Shown here: positions 25,321 through 37,935 of the stretch, piece by piece | Numbering within the stretch: the stretch's first letter is position 1 | Layout: each line of letters starts with the position of its first letter | Assembly (NCBI GenBank): GCA_026874595.1 | Contig: CM049314.1 | Span: forward strand, 62,709,800-62,773,799 | Source of the DNA: Sipunculus nudus | Lineage: Eukaryota > Annelida > Sipuncula > Golfingiida > Sipunculidae | Direction: 5' to 3' | DNA length: 64,000 nt | Translations under genes and position numbers: made by a program | Notes under the pieces: generated by a model | What the model was told of the DNA's origin: nothing | The model's database searches: none | The model's input: only the letters and a program-made list of their open reading frames with translations

Positions 25321-26079
25321 GGACAGATCTCCAGGTATTGAACTTATGGCTATGGAATAGAGCCATTTACTTCAGCAACTGTCATAAATTAAAAAAAAAA
25401 CTATTAACATATCTAGTATGTTAAGAAGACATAAAATATAGTCTTTGTTTCATACAACATTTTAATTTTTGCAGACATTGCTATTTAAATATAAATCATT
25501 ATTGTTTAAACCTGTAAAGAGGTGGAAATAAACGTGCACAGGATGCATATATAGTGGCCTTGTGACCGTGCTACGAAACAAATCAAGAGGTTTAAAACTT
25601 ACAACTGGTGTTTCTTTTGTGTTAGTTCTTTCATTTTTTTCCCTCTTGTTTGAGAATTGTCACGGACTTCGGGTCACTTACAATTTTATATGATACAAGG
25701 ACACATCTGACCAATATTTACTCACACACTGAACCATAACAACGCATATATAACAGGTAAATTTCTGAGTCCTTGTGCGGGGATCATTTTGCTTTTGTAT
25801 TCGGGCAAAATGAGCGAAAAACTTAAGATAATACACATAATTATCTTGACAAATAATGATGAACCTTTATAAACAAATTTTAACGTTTTCTATGAAAATG
25901 CACGATCCTTATCGCGGCATCTGATACTGGTCAAACTGACGTATTCCATATCTCATTACATTACCATAAAACAAACAAGCCTATCTTAAATGTATTAGTA
26001 TAGATTTTGTATATATTGAACCCATTTCTTGTAAGACTAACTTATTTTCTTTCTATGCAAGAAACACGGCTCTTAAAAT
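25321..26079. other. Intergenic DNA
   Basis: Nothing recognised. Confidence 0.4.
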
Positions 26080-26640
26080 CGTTAAAAGGCGTAAGTACTT
26101 TCCTGGACACCGTAAGACGGGCAGTGACGTTAACTACTGATTAACTCCCTTGACAACAAACTCTACATTTCAATCAAGGCTTAGAATTCCTAACAGTATC
26201 AGTACCATATTTTCAGGAAATAATAAAAAAAAAGTTTTTATTTTGTGTTGCATTAACAAGTCTGATGTCATACGTGTATCTGCTAATTACAGTAGATCCG
26301 TATTCTAGATGTATGGGACGCAGTACACATAAAATAACAAAGCACATTGACCTGACCTAACGGATCGCTGCCACATACTACCATGGCATCTTCTTCTTCG
26401 TGCTGGTGATCACTTAAGGCCGCTACGAAATATCTCCACTGTTTCCAGTCGTTTGCTGTTTTTTCGATGAATCGGCAGGTCCATCCTTGTTCCCGCAGTT
26501 CTTTCTCAACTGACTTCCTCCGCGTTTCCTTGAGTTTCCCTCTCGCTCTTCGACCATCAGGAGTCTTGTAGATTATGTCTAGAGAAAATCTATGGATGTT
26601 TCCCTAGATCTGTTTCATTAACACAATACCCATCCCAATG
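26080..26640. repeat. Dispersed repeat, copy 1 (related to 43560-44400)
   Basis: Shared blocks with the second copy include 'CAGTGACGT-AACTAC', 'TTAACTCCC-TGAC-ACAAA', 'CATCTGCTAAT-AC-GTAG' and, further right, GTCTAGAGAAA with 'CT-TGG-TGTTT'. The copies are substantially diverged and each carries different inserted material between the outer blocks. Confidence 0.5.
26382..26580 (-). pseudogene. LINE polymerase C-terminal tail
   Basis: The minus strand is open for at least 66 codons: DIIYKTPDGRRARGKLKETR, RKSVEKELREQGWTCRFIEK, TANDWKQWRYFVAALSDHQH, ending EEEDA. The pattern 'G-R-RGRPKETWRR-VE-EL---G-TW----A-DR--WR--V-AL' is the standard C-terminus of RTE-like and related LINE ORF2 proteins. 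There is no RT upstream, so this is a 5'-truncated remnant with the coding tail still intact. Confidence 0.6.
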
Positions 26641-27144
26641 ATGCATTGAACAATCTGTTGATTTAAAGGTTCAAGCGTGAACACCTATACATCACTAGCA
26701 TACATGCAAGCAAAGTTACCCTTTCCGAAGACATATGCTCACCCATCAGATCTCCACTGCAGGCGTTAATTTTTGTTTAAATTGTGTTGTTGGTGTCTCT
26801 GGTTCTAGTTTTAATGCTAGTTTAACTAAGTATGCAAATCTGCAGAATTCCGTTTCGGTTTCGGACACCATGACAGGACAGTAGCACACGGCCCTTCTGC
26901 TAGTTATATATCCTAGTATTAATCAGACTCAGTGACTACTACACCTGTGAGATATGGGTGTGTAATAGGCCCCATTGCTTGGTCATCTCACCGAGGAACG
27001 TGGGAAAGGCGCGTTCGGTTGTGAGTGAATCACAGCCTTGGGGAACGGCCTTCCGAGGAACAGTGTAGAGCGCTCATCCTTCGTGGGACGACCCTGGAAA
27101 AACTCCCCGGCTTTGCTGAGATCCAGCTCACCATATTTACATTT
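26641..27144. other. Intergenic DNA
   Basis: Nothing recognised. Confidence 0.4.
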
Positions 27145-29583
27145 CTTTATTATTCACACTTAGCAGAGTAGTTTTTGAGGGTATTATTACGACTTTTAAG
27201 ACCTGACCTCTATCGGCTGATTGTATAACTTCATGATGACCTTTTTGATTCAGCAGCGTTTCTAGGCTACCGAAATTTAAATCCGGTGTTTGTTTATTAT
27301 TCTTTAAAATTAGCATTGCGTGTTAGGCAGGAGCATCTAAGCATCTCATAATATGAAAATGCCGCCGGATAGGCGCCCTTGTGTGACCTGTTGGTATGCC
27401 TGATGATTAGGAGCGGTCGCAAACGGACGTGTCTTATCAAACCTCCAGGCAATTGTGTTGTAGGATTTGCCATTTACCCTTTTATATATGCAAAACTGCT
27501 GCACTATAACTGGATTAACCTATAAACTGTAAGCCCTTTGATGATGCAGGCTTTCCTAGAGAATTGGAGGAGAGGCTGTAAACTACATTTAGGATCAGGA
27601 CGACCTGGCGCCAGTATACTATTGTCTAGCTTTGGCAAGCCATCTCCCTATGGCCCTGAACTATTCCTTTAGTTAGAAACTATTTCCCCAAGTATTGCTT
27701 AGTCAAAGTAGCCGACACCGGGCTCATGTGGTTGATTTCACCAAAGCAGATACGCTTACGCTTGCATCTCCTGGATATAAGGCATGTTATTTAGTTTATC
27801 TTTGTGATTTGTCAATTTACAAGAACTCACAGACTGGCAGTATGGCTTGTTTCAGCTTGATGATATAAAATTATTTCAAATCCGTACAGATCATGCGGCC
27901 CTTGTTATGATGAAAAGCCTTAATTTCTGTGCTGCTCTGTTTTACCAACTGAAGAAATCCACTTACGGCCACTTACGCTTTCCCGCTTCCATGTTAATTT
28001 AAGTTGACATATATGTCATAAATTTGTTAACCAAATTTATCCACCCTCTTCTGCATTCAGTCAATGCCGAAATTCAACTGATTTATATGATAATAACATT
28101 GATTGAGACTTCTTTCTAAAATAATTATCTGTCGTTTCATGTTTAAGTTGTATGCTTGATCTAGGTATAGAGAACGGATACGGTTCTATAATAAGGGACC
28201 AATTCCAACCTTTCGCACCGATCTGCCTTTTGCGTTTGACCAGGAAGCTGTCTAGCGGGAAAACCAGTGCTGGGATATCCATAGGCTCGTTCGTTCGGAA
28301 AGTCCGACATATCAGTACCTATAAGTCAACCTCGTGACAAGAAAACCACCCCTACTTCCCTTATATGTACTAGTGTTATTCATATTACGATTTCTTCAGG
28401 TGTGAAGTGTTTAATGAGAACGGAAATGAAAAAGCATAAACGATCTTTCATCTTTTTAATGATTCGAGAAAAATCGATGATATTTTCTTTTCCGCCTCAA
28501 AGCAACCTATTCCTTAGCGCACAGAGGTTACAGTAACAGGTCGGTAACATTTTTCTAATGAGAACAGCTTGTAAATATGTCCTCGAAGAGCGGTTCATTA
28601 ACCGAGGGGAATATCTATAGGAACACGTAATTTTAGAATGGATAGGCAAAGACGTTATGCCACAATTATAACTGCAAATGCCAGGGGGGTCTGCGTTCAT
28701 CCCAATGTGTGTGTGTGTGTTTGTGTGTGTGTTTGTGTGTGTGGGGGCCTGAGTGTTGGTTCATGTTGCTTACGATAGTAAGGTATGCGTGCATCCCCTT
28801 TATTTAGTGATTGTGTGTGCTTGTGTTTACAAGATAACTTGCACAGTAATGAACGGAATCTCATGAACGTATCGTTCAATTATAGGAAAATTAGGCGCAA
28901 TCAAAATCGATTAGATTTTATTGTAGATCCGGAACTTGATCCGTATTCAGGAACGAAAATTCATAAAATAAGAAGCACCTATGCACGAATAAACCTGGGA
29001 ATATGGGGCGTCTAAGTAAATGAAACACGTTTTTTGGGGGGGGGACCTCCCACCTTTCGAAGGTTGTTGCATTCCGCAAAATGTAGATTTCAAGTGATAT
29101 TTGTCGTCCGTGAATTTTCTTAGTAAAGCGACAAGGCCTTTGCCTATTTCCTCAAACGAATGTTACTTAATTTATTTGAAGGCTTTGAAAATAGTTTACC
29201 ATGATAAATAATATATAATTAATATACCATATATAATATAACCATATATAAACAATATAAATATTGAAAATGAAGTGCTGCATATTCATCACAATAAAAC
29301 TATTTTTATGCGTCCATCGCATGCACAGATAGACGGACGTATAACAACCATTTTATGAATATTTAAGATTGTAATTATCGAAAGATCTGGGATGATTCAA
29401 AACAAATTTTATGGAATGACAGACCATGGATGAAAAAAGGCCACATTTAATTTTGTATGAAGATTTTAATTCAGATCCATCCAAATTGGCAGTTTTTGCC
29501 TGCTATTTAGTCATCTCAAACTTACAATTAATTTGACCCAACATTTCATCACTTCATCCTTACTCTATTGCACATCCTCTCAA

Positions 29584-29645
<62 letters not shown>

Positions 29646-29897
29646 GAGAACTTTATATTTTATCTTGTAGAAAGAGAAGGTATCTTCAACTTACATGGTT
29701 ACTGAAACGTTCATAGTGAATAACAGACTTCATTTAATCATTGGGACGTCAACGACATATATTTTTTTGGTGTAGGTGAACTCGTCATTATGTTCGGCGA
29801 TCCCTTGCTGGGATTATCTAGACCGAGCCATCTTTCTACGCTAGACTAAGTCGCTGATGACGACGCAACAGTAGACTTCTTTCTATTATATGGAATA

Positions 29898-29960
<63 letters not shown>

Positions 29961-30400
29961 TGGGCATTGTCCTTCCTGGTGGAGCCTATAGAAAATGAAA
30001 AACACTTTACATCTTTATTAGATTTTTACATCACAGCAACTTCAAACCTACGGAATATTTGTATTGACAATTTGTGGGAGGATGGGCAATCGGCACTTTC
30101 TTCAAATTATATTGCATATAATCAACTTTTTAATGAACTTGTAATAAAACAAAATATATATGGATTGTCAGAATATTGGTTGATGCGGGAATGAATGCCT
30201 AGATACAGGCGTGGGTGGAGGCATGCGCTTGACGACTGCCTTCTACTTTTTTAATGTATTATTGAAGTTTCTAAACATTAAGAGTATGATGTCAGGTTAG
30301 TGGGAGCTTCAGATATAGCCAAGACAATGTGAATTCAGACAGACTCACTTTGTCATTGACATAGTTCACACACACGAGCACCCTGATACACACAAACACT
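27145..30400. repeat. Dispersed 3-4 kb segment, copy B
   Basis: Alignable by eye with copy C along nearly its full length, starting at TACATTTCTTTATTATTCAC. It includes the 370-base block absent from A. It has the (TG)n patch near 28706, the block TAGATTTTATTGTAGATCCG at 28913 and TA tracts at 29588-29642 and 29900-29957. Beyond the last TA tract, about 350 bases (29958-30306) differ from C. They contain an unrecognised 75-codon frame at 29967-30194. Homology with C then resumes at AGCTTCAGATATAGCCAAGA (30307). The first 1.2 kb of copy C, including its MITE, has no counterpart here. Confidence 0.75.
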
Positions 30401-31790
30401 CACGAACACATGCACACAAGCAGAGCACACCTGCCGTGCCGGCGGACTGTTTTGGCCTGTGGTTTTTAGTAGCTGTGATTCTTTTATTTTATTTTTTTCC
30501 TTTTGGCGGCACTGGAAAGAAGCCTGACTTGAGTACATGCAGGTCCTGGAAGCGCGCACTGTTGGGGTTTCCTTTATGGGTGGATGCCGAAGCCCCCTCC
30601 GGCGCAGGTGAGTGGCGGGAATTCCGTTGACCGGCAGCTGGTGATTTCTGCTAAACCACAGTTGCGGAAGGACAATCAAATGTGACATGACATAAAACGA
30701 GTTGTGTTTGAGAGATCTGCGTGGTTGCGGGAGTGTGGATGAGAGGACTAAGGAGGCAGGCCCCGTAGACAATCCAGAGGGAAGACGGAATTTTTTTAAA
30801 CAGAAAAAAATATATTTATGTTGCCTAAAATTTTGTGTGTTGTTTTTAATTAAAAAAAAAATATGCAGGCATGAGGACAAGTAAACGAGCGTGGAAAAAA
30901 GAAATTTACTGGATATTTTGCGGCCATTTTATATATATATTCGTATTAAAATATATTAAATATATAATAAGTGTTTTTATGTTTTATTTAAGGCGGGCGG
31001 TCGGTAACCTTTTTTTTTTTGGGGGGGGGGGGGGAGGGGGGCGTGAATTTTGTTGGAATGTTTATTATTCTGGGGCGTTGATTTTTTTTTTATTTTATTT
31101 TGACTTGGGGGCGTTGCAGGAGCCGCGGGATATTTTTGTGTTGTGTGGTTTGGCACGCGGGCATGGCGGGAAACGGTGGTATATATTTATATACGTGTTG
31201 AGCGTGACGGAGCAAATTTTTGTTTAAATCGGGTATTGTTGGTTATTGGGGAAGTAATGTTTCCTGGAGCCAGTTGATTTTTCCGCGCCATTTTTAGATA
31301 TTTTATAAAAAAAATCAGGGCGAGATTTTTAAGCACTGCCGGCCTGAAGAAGGTTGATTAAAGTTATGTCTTGCGTCCGTTGTCCCACCTTTTGCCCGTT
31401 CAAAGCGTATTTTCTGCGGGATGAATTTAATGATATTATATGGTCTATGTGTCATGCCAGAAAATAGCCGCACGTGTTGAATAATGTCGGCGTGTTTGAC
31501 TGGCCCGGGTTATAATTTCATGGCGAGGTATGCTAAACCCTGGCTAAATCCTGGCCGGTTTCGGCGTTGGATGCGCTCCTTCGAATTCCTGGGAAGCAGG
31601 ACAGTTGACAATTTTCTAAAAAAAATGACACGGCCGATTTCAGACGATCACAGCTTGGAATATCTTTATTTTAAAAAAAAGTCTTGCGTCCATTGTACCC
31701 TAGCCGGAGGTCGGGATACCGGCGGATGTCTGAAAGTTAGGGAAAACAACAACCCAACCCCATCTTTAAAATACATTCTTATTTGACATA
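30401..31790. other. Intergenic block with strong G/T strand bias
   Basis: The plus strand is unusually rich in G and T and poor in C, with a poly-G run at 31021-31038. A phrase GTCTTGCGTCC is present twice (31367 and 31681). Open frames on either strand, including a 175-codon one at 30353-30880 on the minus strand, have no recognisable domain and look compositional. Confidence 0.4.
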
Positions 31791-32080
31791 TTGACCCATC
31801 TGGATACTGCATATGTTCACATGATACGGTTCTTTTACCGAAAACACAACAAAATAACAACCAATTCATTGAAAATAAATATCTTATTCAATATACAGAT
31901 TCATGTCTTTATTATTATATTTCCAAATAATATTCAGAATAATACATGTTCATGATAATTGATACAAATATCAACACACGGTCTGGGTGGTGAGCAATAA
32001 TGCTTGGTTCTGCTGTCATTCAGCCAGGATTTACACACAAGCCATTTGACCCTGCTCTTATAAACACAGGATTTCAACCC

Positions 32081-32120
32081 CTCCCCCCCCCCCCCCCCCC
32101 ACCCCCCCACCCCCCACAAC
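32081..32120. repeat. Poly-C tract
   Basis: Nearly pure C with two A interruptions. Similar G/C runs occur at 35191-35203, 37081-37113 and 49987-50002. Confidence 0.9.
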
Positions 32121-32185
32121 ATGCTCAACAGGGCCGCTATCTGTTGTATACCTGCAAAATGGCCTTCCTGGACACAACTTTTCAA

Positions 32186-33285
32186 GACTTTTCAAAACAC
32201 AGTTACACACAGACAACTGTCATGAAACAACAATTGCTCAAAGACGACTGCTCTTGGACCACTTGTGCACATAGACAACTGCTCGTAGACAACTTGTGCA
32301 CATAGACAACCCCATCTTAGACAACTAATACACGTAGACAACCCCATCTTAGACAACTTGTACACGTAGACAACTGCTCTTAGACAACGATTGCATATAG
32401 CCAACTTCCATAAGACAACAACTGCATATAGACAACTTCCCTCAGACAACAAGAGCACATTGACAACTTTCGTTAGACAACAATTACACATAGACAACGT
32501 GCCTGAGATAACAAGGGCACATAGACAACTTCCCTTAGACAACAAGTGTACATAGACGACTTCCATTAGACAACAAGTGAACATAGACAACTGCCCTAAG
32601 ACAACTTGAGCACCTAGACAACTGCCCGTAGACAGTAACTGCACATAGACAACTTTCATTCGACAACAAGTGCACATAGACAACTGCTCTTAGACAACTT
32701 GTGCACCTAGACAACTGCCTGTCGACAACAATTGCACATAGACATATTTCATTAGACAACAAGTGCACATAGACAACTTCCGTAAGACAACAAATGCACA
32801 TAGACAACCTCATCTTAGACAACTTGTACACCTAAACAACTGACCGTAGAAAACAATGACACATAGACAACTTTCATTAGAGAACAACTGCACATAGACA
32901 ACTTTCCTCACACAACAAGTGCACATAGACAACATCCCTTAGACAACAAATGCACATAGACAACTGTTCTTAGACAACCTGTGCACTCAGACAACTACCC
33001 ATAGACAGCAATTGCTCATGGACAACTTTCATTAGACAACAACTGCACATAGACAACTTTCCTTGGACATCAATGCTTATAGACAACTTCCCTTAGACAA
33101 CACTGCATATTGACAACTGCTCTTAGACAACTTGTGCACGTAGACAACTGCTTTTAGAAAACTGGTACACGTAGACAACTGCTCGTAGACCAAAAGTGCA
33201 CATAGACAACTGCACTAAAAAAAAAATTGCACAAAGACAACTGCTCTTAAACAATTTTTTGCTCGTAGACAACTGCAGGTATATG
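32186..33285. repeat. 31-bp minisatellite array (about 35 units)
   Basis: Unit form: ACATAGACAACT, five or six variable bases, TTAGACAACAAGTGC. The repeated TAGACAAC appears twice per unit. Units differ mainly in the 'NNCCNTTAG' and 'AAGTGC/CTTGTGC' parts. Because 31 is not a multiple of three, every frame is read in turn. The minus strand happens to contain few stops, giving Cys-rich open frames at 32192-32683 and 32535-32831 with a 31-residue period. I treat these as by-products. Confidence 0.9.
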
Positions 33286-36045
33286 CAAAATCCATGCAGG
33301 TATATAAAATTTACAGATTCTTAAGGAAATATATAATATAATAAATTAATTGTACTTTTGCTTACATTTGATGATTAAAAAATCTATCACCATCTGCTGA
33401 ACAATACACTCATTCGAATCCAACAGTAACCGCTGCATGATATTTAAACTCCGCAAATTGGCCATGAATTCTCCGCAAATTTTCCAGTGCTCCGCGTTTT
33501 AGATATATAGACATATGTATTAAATAATGACATAAAACTTGGCATAACATTTTATAAATACCCGTATCATTGCGGGTTTCTGGGCCATCCCAGCCCTCTA
33601 GTAGAATAATATGGATTACCGACAATATTTTAATGACCGTTTCCTAAGCTGGAACCGGTTAATAAGGTCCCTGTGATTTTTTTTTTTTTAACTGGAATTT
33701 CGGTATTCGGACTCAAAATGGCCCGATCCTACATTCATTCTCAAGGGTCAAAATAATTCAACTACGGCTTGGGATTACCACGTTACCACTTAGATTTCCA
33801 TCGCGCCCGTGTGAAGGTGCACCATCACATTCACAAACGTGCGGCAGGCGGGGAAAATTGACAGCACTATCCCATAACGCCAGAAAATAATTATATTATT
33901 TATCCAAGTCCACACCCACCAAGGAACTAAGGCCTCAGAATGTTTTATTCGTTTACTTACAACTTCAAACTCATTAAAAAACCGGGCTTTCCTGTTTTTT
34001 TAGGAAAGATTCGAATTTTGTTAAATTATTTTTCATATTTCAAATTTCAGATACAAGAAGGGGACATAACAGTTAATCCCTGATGGGCCGGACCTCTTGG
34101 AGTTTTGTAATTCCCGGACGCAAGCGGACCGGCCGCCTTGCTTCTTTAAGACGGCCCTAATTTAAGCCATCATAAGACTTGAATATATCCTCGGACAACT
34201 TTTATTGAAGATATACATAAATGAATCACAAATAGGTGATAGAAGTTTTCCTAACAGAAAAACTCCGATATTACATCCTAAGCATTAATCGCAATGTTTT
34301 TGTTCACTGATATCCACTAAATAAATCATTCCCAGATCAAATTGTTGGTAAAATGTGGTGAATACAAATCTTGCTTTACTTCAGAAAACCTTATATTGAA
34401 ACTTGAAAATCACTCAGAGAGCGTAGACCTCCCCCAAATAAGCTCAATAGCCTCATTTGGAACTGTCAGAAAAAAAACATTTTCCCTTTAAAATATTCGT
34501 GAATCAAGAATGTTTCCGTATCAAAATATAATCAATTTTTCCTTCGATCATTGACGAGCTATACTGAAGATATCATCAAAATCCGTCAATAACTGTCGAA
34601 TATATTTGCAACTTAAGCTAAGATTGTTTATATGTGAGGAATGCGGGATTCGGAAAGCGTATAAAATCGATACACTTATTGAGAAATAAAAAAGGTGAAA
34701 TTTCTGATGAGCGGACCTGGCATGCGGAACGCTTATATATCGGCAAATATGCTCGCTACATGTAGTTTTTAAGTTTCCGTATGTCAGCAAGAGGCACGCA
34801 TAGAAAAAATGCATGCCGCCGTGCAGGTTCATATGCATTCTCCCAACACACATTCCGTATTCCGTAGATAAGGAATCTTATCCGCTACAAGTGAAGAAGC
34901 CAGCCCTCGAAACTTGCCAAAGTCGGGTTTTGGCGCCATCTCCCGTTGGGGTGGGGGTTCGGGGAAGTTTAAATCATTTACTTTCTTATTAAAGCAGGGC
35001 CCAGGGCTTTACGAAACAACGACAAGCAACCGTGGCCACCTGCTTTACGTTGATTTACTGACACCTTTCGCAGAAACGGCACGTACACGTGGAATGACGC
35101 CATTGTGGTCTATGACGTCACGAATCTCTCCAAATATGGCTAATCGTTAGCTGCTAAACGTCCCAGTGTAAGCAAATATGCAATAGACCCCCCCCCCCCC
35201 CCCAAAAAAAAAAAAAAACAGAGCTCATTCCGGGCTTTTTTACGTATGGATCGGCTACAACTTTTATTAATTGTTCCTTGTATCATTGCCGAGCTATCCT
35301 TAACATTTGATTAAATTCTGTTGACAACGAACAATTAAGAACCGTGCCCAGCCAGCCCCCTCTTAAGCCCACGAGTAGCTGATGTCACCTTTGCATCGTT
35401 CGACTTTTTTTTATTAAATATGAATGTCATCTAACATTCTGGCTCACTTGGGGTTATTCTTTAGCAAAAAATAAATCAAACTTGTGTTACGTATGCTTCC
35501 TACTAGTTTGTCACATGAGCTACATGAGCATGAGCATCTAATCAAATGTTCCAGATTTTCCGTGTTTATGGCTCTTTTATTCAAGCAGAAAGAGAACGGG
35601 AAATTAGAATTTTTTTTTTATCATGGGCATTTAGTTTCTATTTTATGGGCATTAATGCTTTTGTATTATTGTTGATCGAATATTCAAAATAATTTTCTGA
35701 ATTATATACAGTTGCCTACTATTTGAATAATCGCTAATTATTAAATGTTCTTTTTGTCTAGTAATTTCATCACTTCTCTTGAAGCTTGAGGAAAATTATA
35801 AAAGAATTAACAATATGACTTGTATTTAGACGTCTTTGTGACGGATGCATACGGATGGGGTCTATCATATGAAGGTGTCTGTCTAATCGGCGTCTATTTT
35901 TATTCTCACGATATACACATGAAAATAAAATATAATCGAAAAAAAACACTTGGTTATTGTGTTTGATTAAGTGTGTATAGCAAAATATATTTATAAAACA
36001 TAATATGGATATATGACTGTGTTGCAGGAAAGCCGGCCGGTCGTA
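33286..36045. other. Intergenic DNA
   Basis: No gene recognised. A poly-C/poly-A junction lies at 35191-35218. A short phrase 'AGGT-ATAGAAGTTTTC-TAACAGA' near 34232 recurs near 43301, hinting at another dispersed repeat. Confidence 0.4.
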
Positions 36046-36049
36046 CCAC

Positions 36050-36846
36050 TGAACGTTTAATCTTGATCTTCTGACGAACCACTACAGACAGGGTGCAGCC
36101 GTTAGCAAAGGTAAGAATGATGAGTAGGATAAGGAAAACGAGACGTCTTGCCTTGTGTATAAAACCAACATTCTCATTACCGTCCCATGACATGCGGACT
36201 GTATCGAAATATATGTCCTTGTTTTTTCACAGCCTGAGACCCCAAAAAGGTAGCAAATGTCACCCAAATCAGCGCACAGGCAGTTAACACCCTTTTACGG
36301 GTAATGAGTGCTTCCAATCGCAGCGGTTTGATAATAATGATTGCTTTCATTACTGCTAAGGTCGCTGACAAGGCTAGCGGTACATAAGACAGAAAAACAA
36401 GCGACAACCTTTGGAATGTTCCGAGAATTTTTCCTGGGTCTGATGCTTTTGTCTACGCCAAATACGTACTAATCCCTCCAATTGAACCTAAGAGAAGATC
36501 GCTGAAGAATATTGATATTAATAGTGGAGACAGTTTATCACTCCGAACGTCCGGGCTAAGTAGTATTCCAAAAATGACCGTAGTGTTCGAAATAATATTA
36601 CAAGTGGTGAACAAAGTCACGATAACGCTCTTGATAATATCTAATACACTGTCGTAGTACATTTTAAATGATGCCCACAGCTGTAACGTCCGTGTGGTTT
36701 CGAATATCCATATACAATGGCCACTCCTAAGGGAAAGCAAGGTAGGCATCAGGAGGCCTAATTGGTTTCTGACGAGCTGACTCCCACATATATCGGTGCG
36801 TTGCAGGAACCTGCTGCAGGAGAACAGTTACTCTAATCGATTCATC
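36050..36846 (-). pseudogene. Broken paralogue of the seven-helix receptor at 54800-55765
   Basis: The minus strand matches the intact receptor from its 5' flank (homology starts near 36846) to the end of helix 5. Helix 1-2 reads SNTTVIFGILLSPDVRSDKL and LLISIFFSDLLLGSIGG. The Trp codon of 'YLAWTK' has become TAG (36453-36455). The next stretch keeps LSATLAVMKAIIIIKPLR. A one-base insertion between about 36195 and 36235 then shifts the frame before MSWDGNENVGFIHKA and LVFLILLIILTFANGCTLSV. Homology ends after QKIKIKRS near 36055, so helices 6-7 are missing. It cannot make a receptor. Introns are absent, as in the intact copy. Confidence 0.85.
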
Positions 36847-37254
36847 GACCATATTAACAGCATGATGTGTGATATGTTATATCCAAATTAACGCGTATAT
36901 AGAAATTATACAATTACAAACATATTATATCGAATTACATAGGTGCATGTTAATAAACAATTAGAACACTGTTTTCGAAGGTATTATCCAGGTCGTTCTT
37001 CCGATTCTGTAAAAGGCAATCATTTTACTTTTAGATCACCAGTTAGTTTACACCCTCTGTGTAATTGTATAAGAATGATTGGGGGGGGGGCTTTTTTTTA
37101 GGGGGGGGGGGGGTATTTATTATACGTTGTGCGCTAAGATGAATCATTCCAGGTGCACACTAGTCACCCGTTGGTCATTTCTAAGTGGTCGCGGCTGACA
37201 CCATTTTTTATATTATATTTTGTTGGCGTTTAAAACAAGGGGGAGAAAACGTAC

Positions 37255-37935
37255 ATTATTACTAGTGGTGAGCCGATCATCGAGTTCTATCAAAAATCGG
37301 TCAGTTTGCTGTTACTTTCAAGCGCTCGATTACCAAAGGTAACTATCGATTACATAATTTTCATGATGGGATTTTTTTTCCAGAAGGCCTTTTATGTTTT
37401 AGGCTAAAATTATTCTTCCACTTTTTCTTAAACATTTCGCGCTTCAAATAATGAGTCTTTGTTCCCAAATAACTTCCGTAAGTAACTAAGTTTAACATGG
37501 TAGAAGCGAGAAGAAAGGACACAATAAACCTCTGTGAACTAGCAAGGACCTGCAGAATTAGCGGGGAGTTTTGTAACGAGATTTTCATTGCACAATATGG
37601 GCGGTATGGCGTTAACGTGCTTCATAACTTCTCCGGGTCTATGCAGCAAGTAGACGTCCTGGATTATGCTTTAATTCTTGATTATTATAAATAATCAAAA
37701 TGAAACTTTTAAAAGCATATCTTACTAATAATAGGAAAATCTAAAAAAGGCAAGAACTTCTTTTCTTAAGGTAGAATTGCTAAGACATGCAGGCTTGATT
37801 AAGAAAGTACAGTGTCACAGATAATTGCATGTTTCTTTATATTTGCCTGAACCGATATTTAATCGATCATCGATCGGTTTGCTTAAACCGATGATCGATT
37901 ATGAAAAGAAAACAACTCCCACCACTAATTATTAC
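37255..37935. repeat. 8-bp target-site duplication flanking the MITE
   Basis: ATTATTAC occurs at 37255-37262 and again at 37928-37935, exactly bordering the inserted element. The unfilled site is seen as a single ATTATTAC in copy A at 20576-20583. Eight-base duplications are typical of hAT transposases. Confidence 0.9.
37263..37927. mobile_element. Non-autonomous hAT-type transposon (MITE), 665 bp
   Basis: The element starts TAGTGGTGAGCCGATCATCG and ends with the inverted complement of TAGTGGTGGG, giving a 10-base terminal inverted repeat with one difference. Subterminal CGATCATCG-type motifs occur near both ends, as expected for transposase binding sites in hAT elements. A 65-codon plus-strand frame at 37497-37694 has no resemblance to a hAT transposase, so mobility would have to be supplied in trans. 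The 8-base duplication and the empty site in copy A confirm insertion as a unit. Confidence 0.88.

Noticed and set aside
27403-27435. CTGATGA followed by a GC-rich stretch and GCAAAC in copies B and C
   Set aside because: The second core element is GCAAAC, not GAAA, and copy A has CTGCTAA; no stem II forms.
29967-30194. 75-codon frame as a LINE RT piece
   Set aside because: Composition is reminiscent of an L1-like protein, but I could not match any motif; left unassigned.
30353-30880. 175-codon minus-strand open frame
   Set aside because: Low-complexity ends, no domain, and it lies in a skewed-composition block where long frames arise by bias.
32186-33285. Possible CRISPR-like array
   Set aside because: Units are contiguous with no spacers, and the context is clearly eukaryotic.
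34698-34735. CTGATGAGCGG...GCGGAAC resembling a hammerhead core (+)
   Set aside because: GAAA is missing (GGAAC), and the outer strands do not pair.
35110-35120. TGACGTCA as a CRE-type regulatory site
   Set aside because: A single 8-mer with no gene nearby; expected by chance in a window this long.
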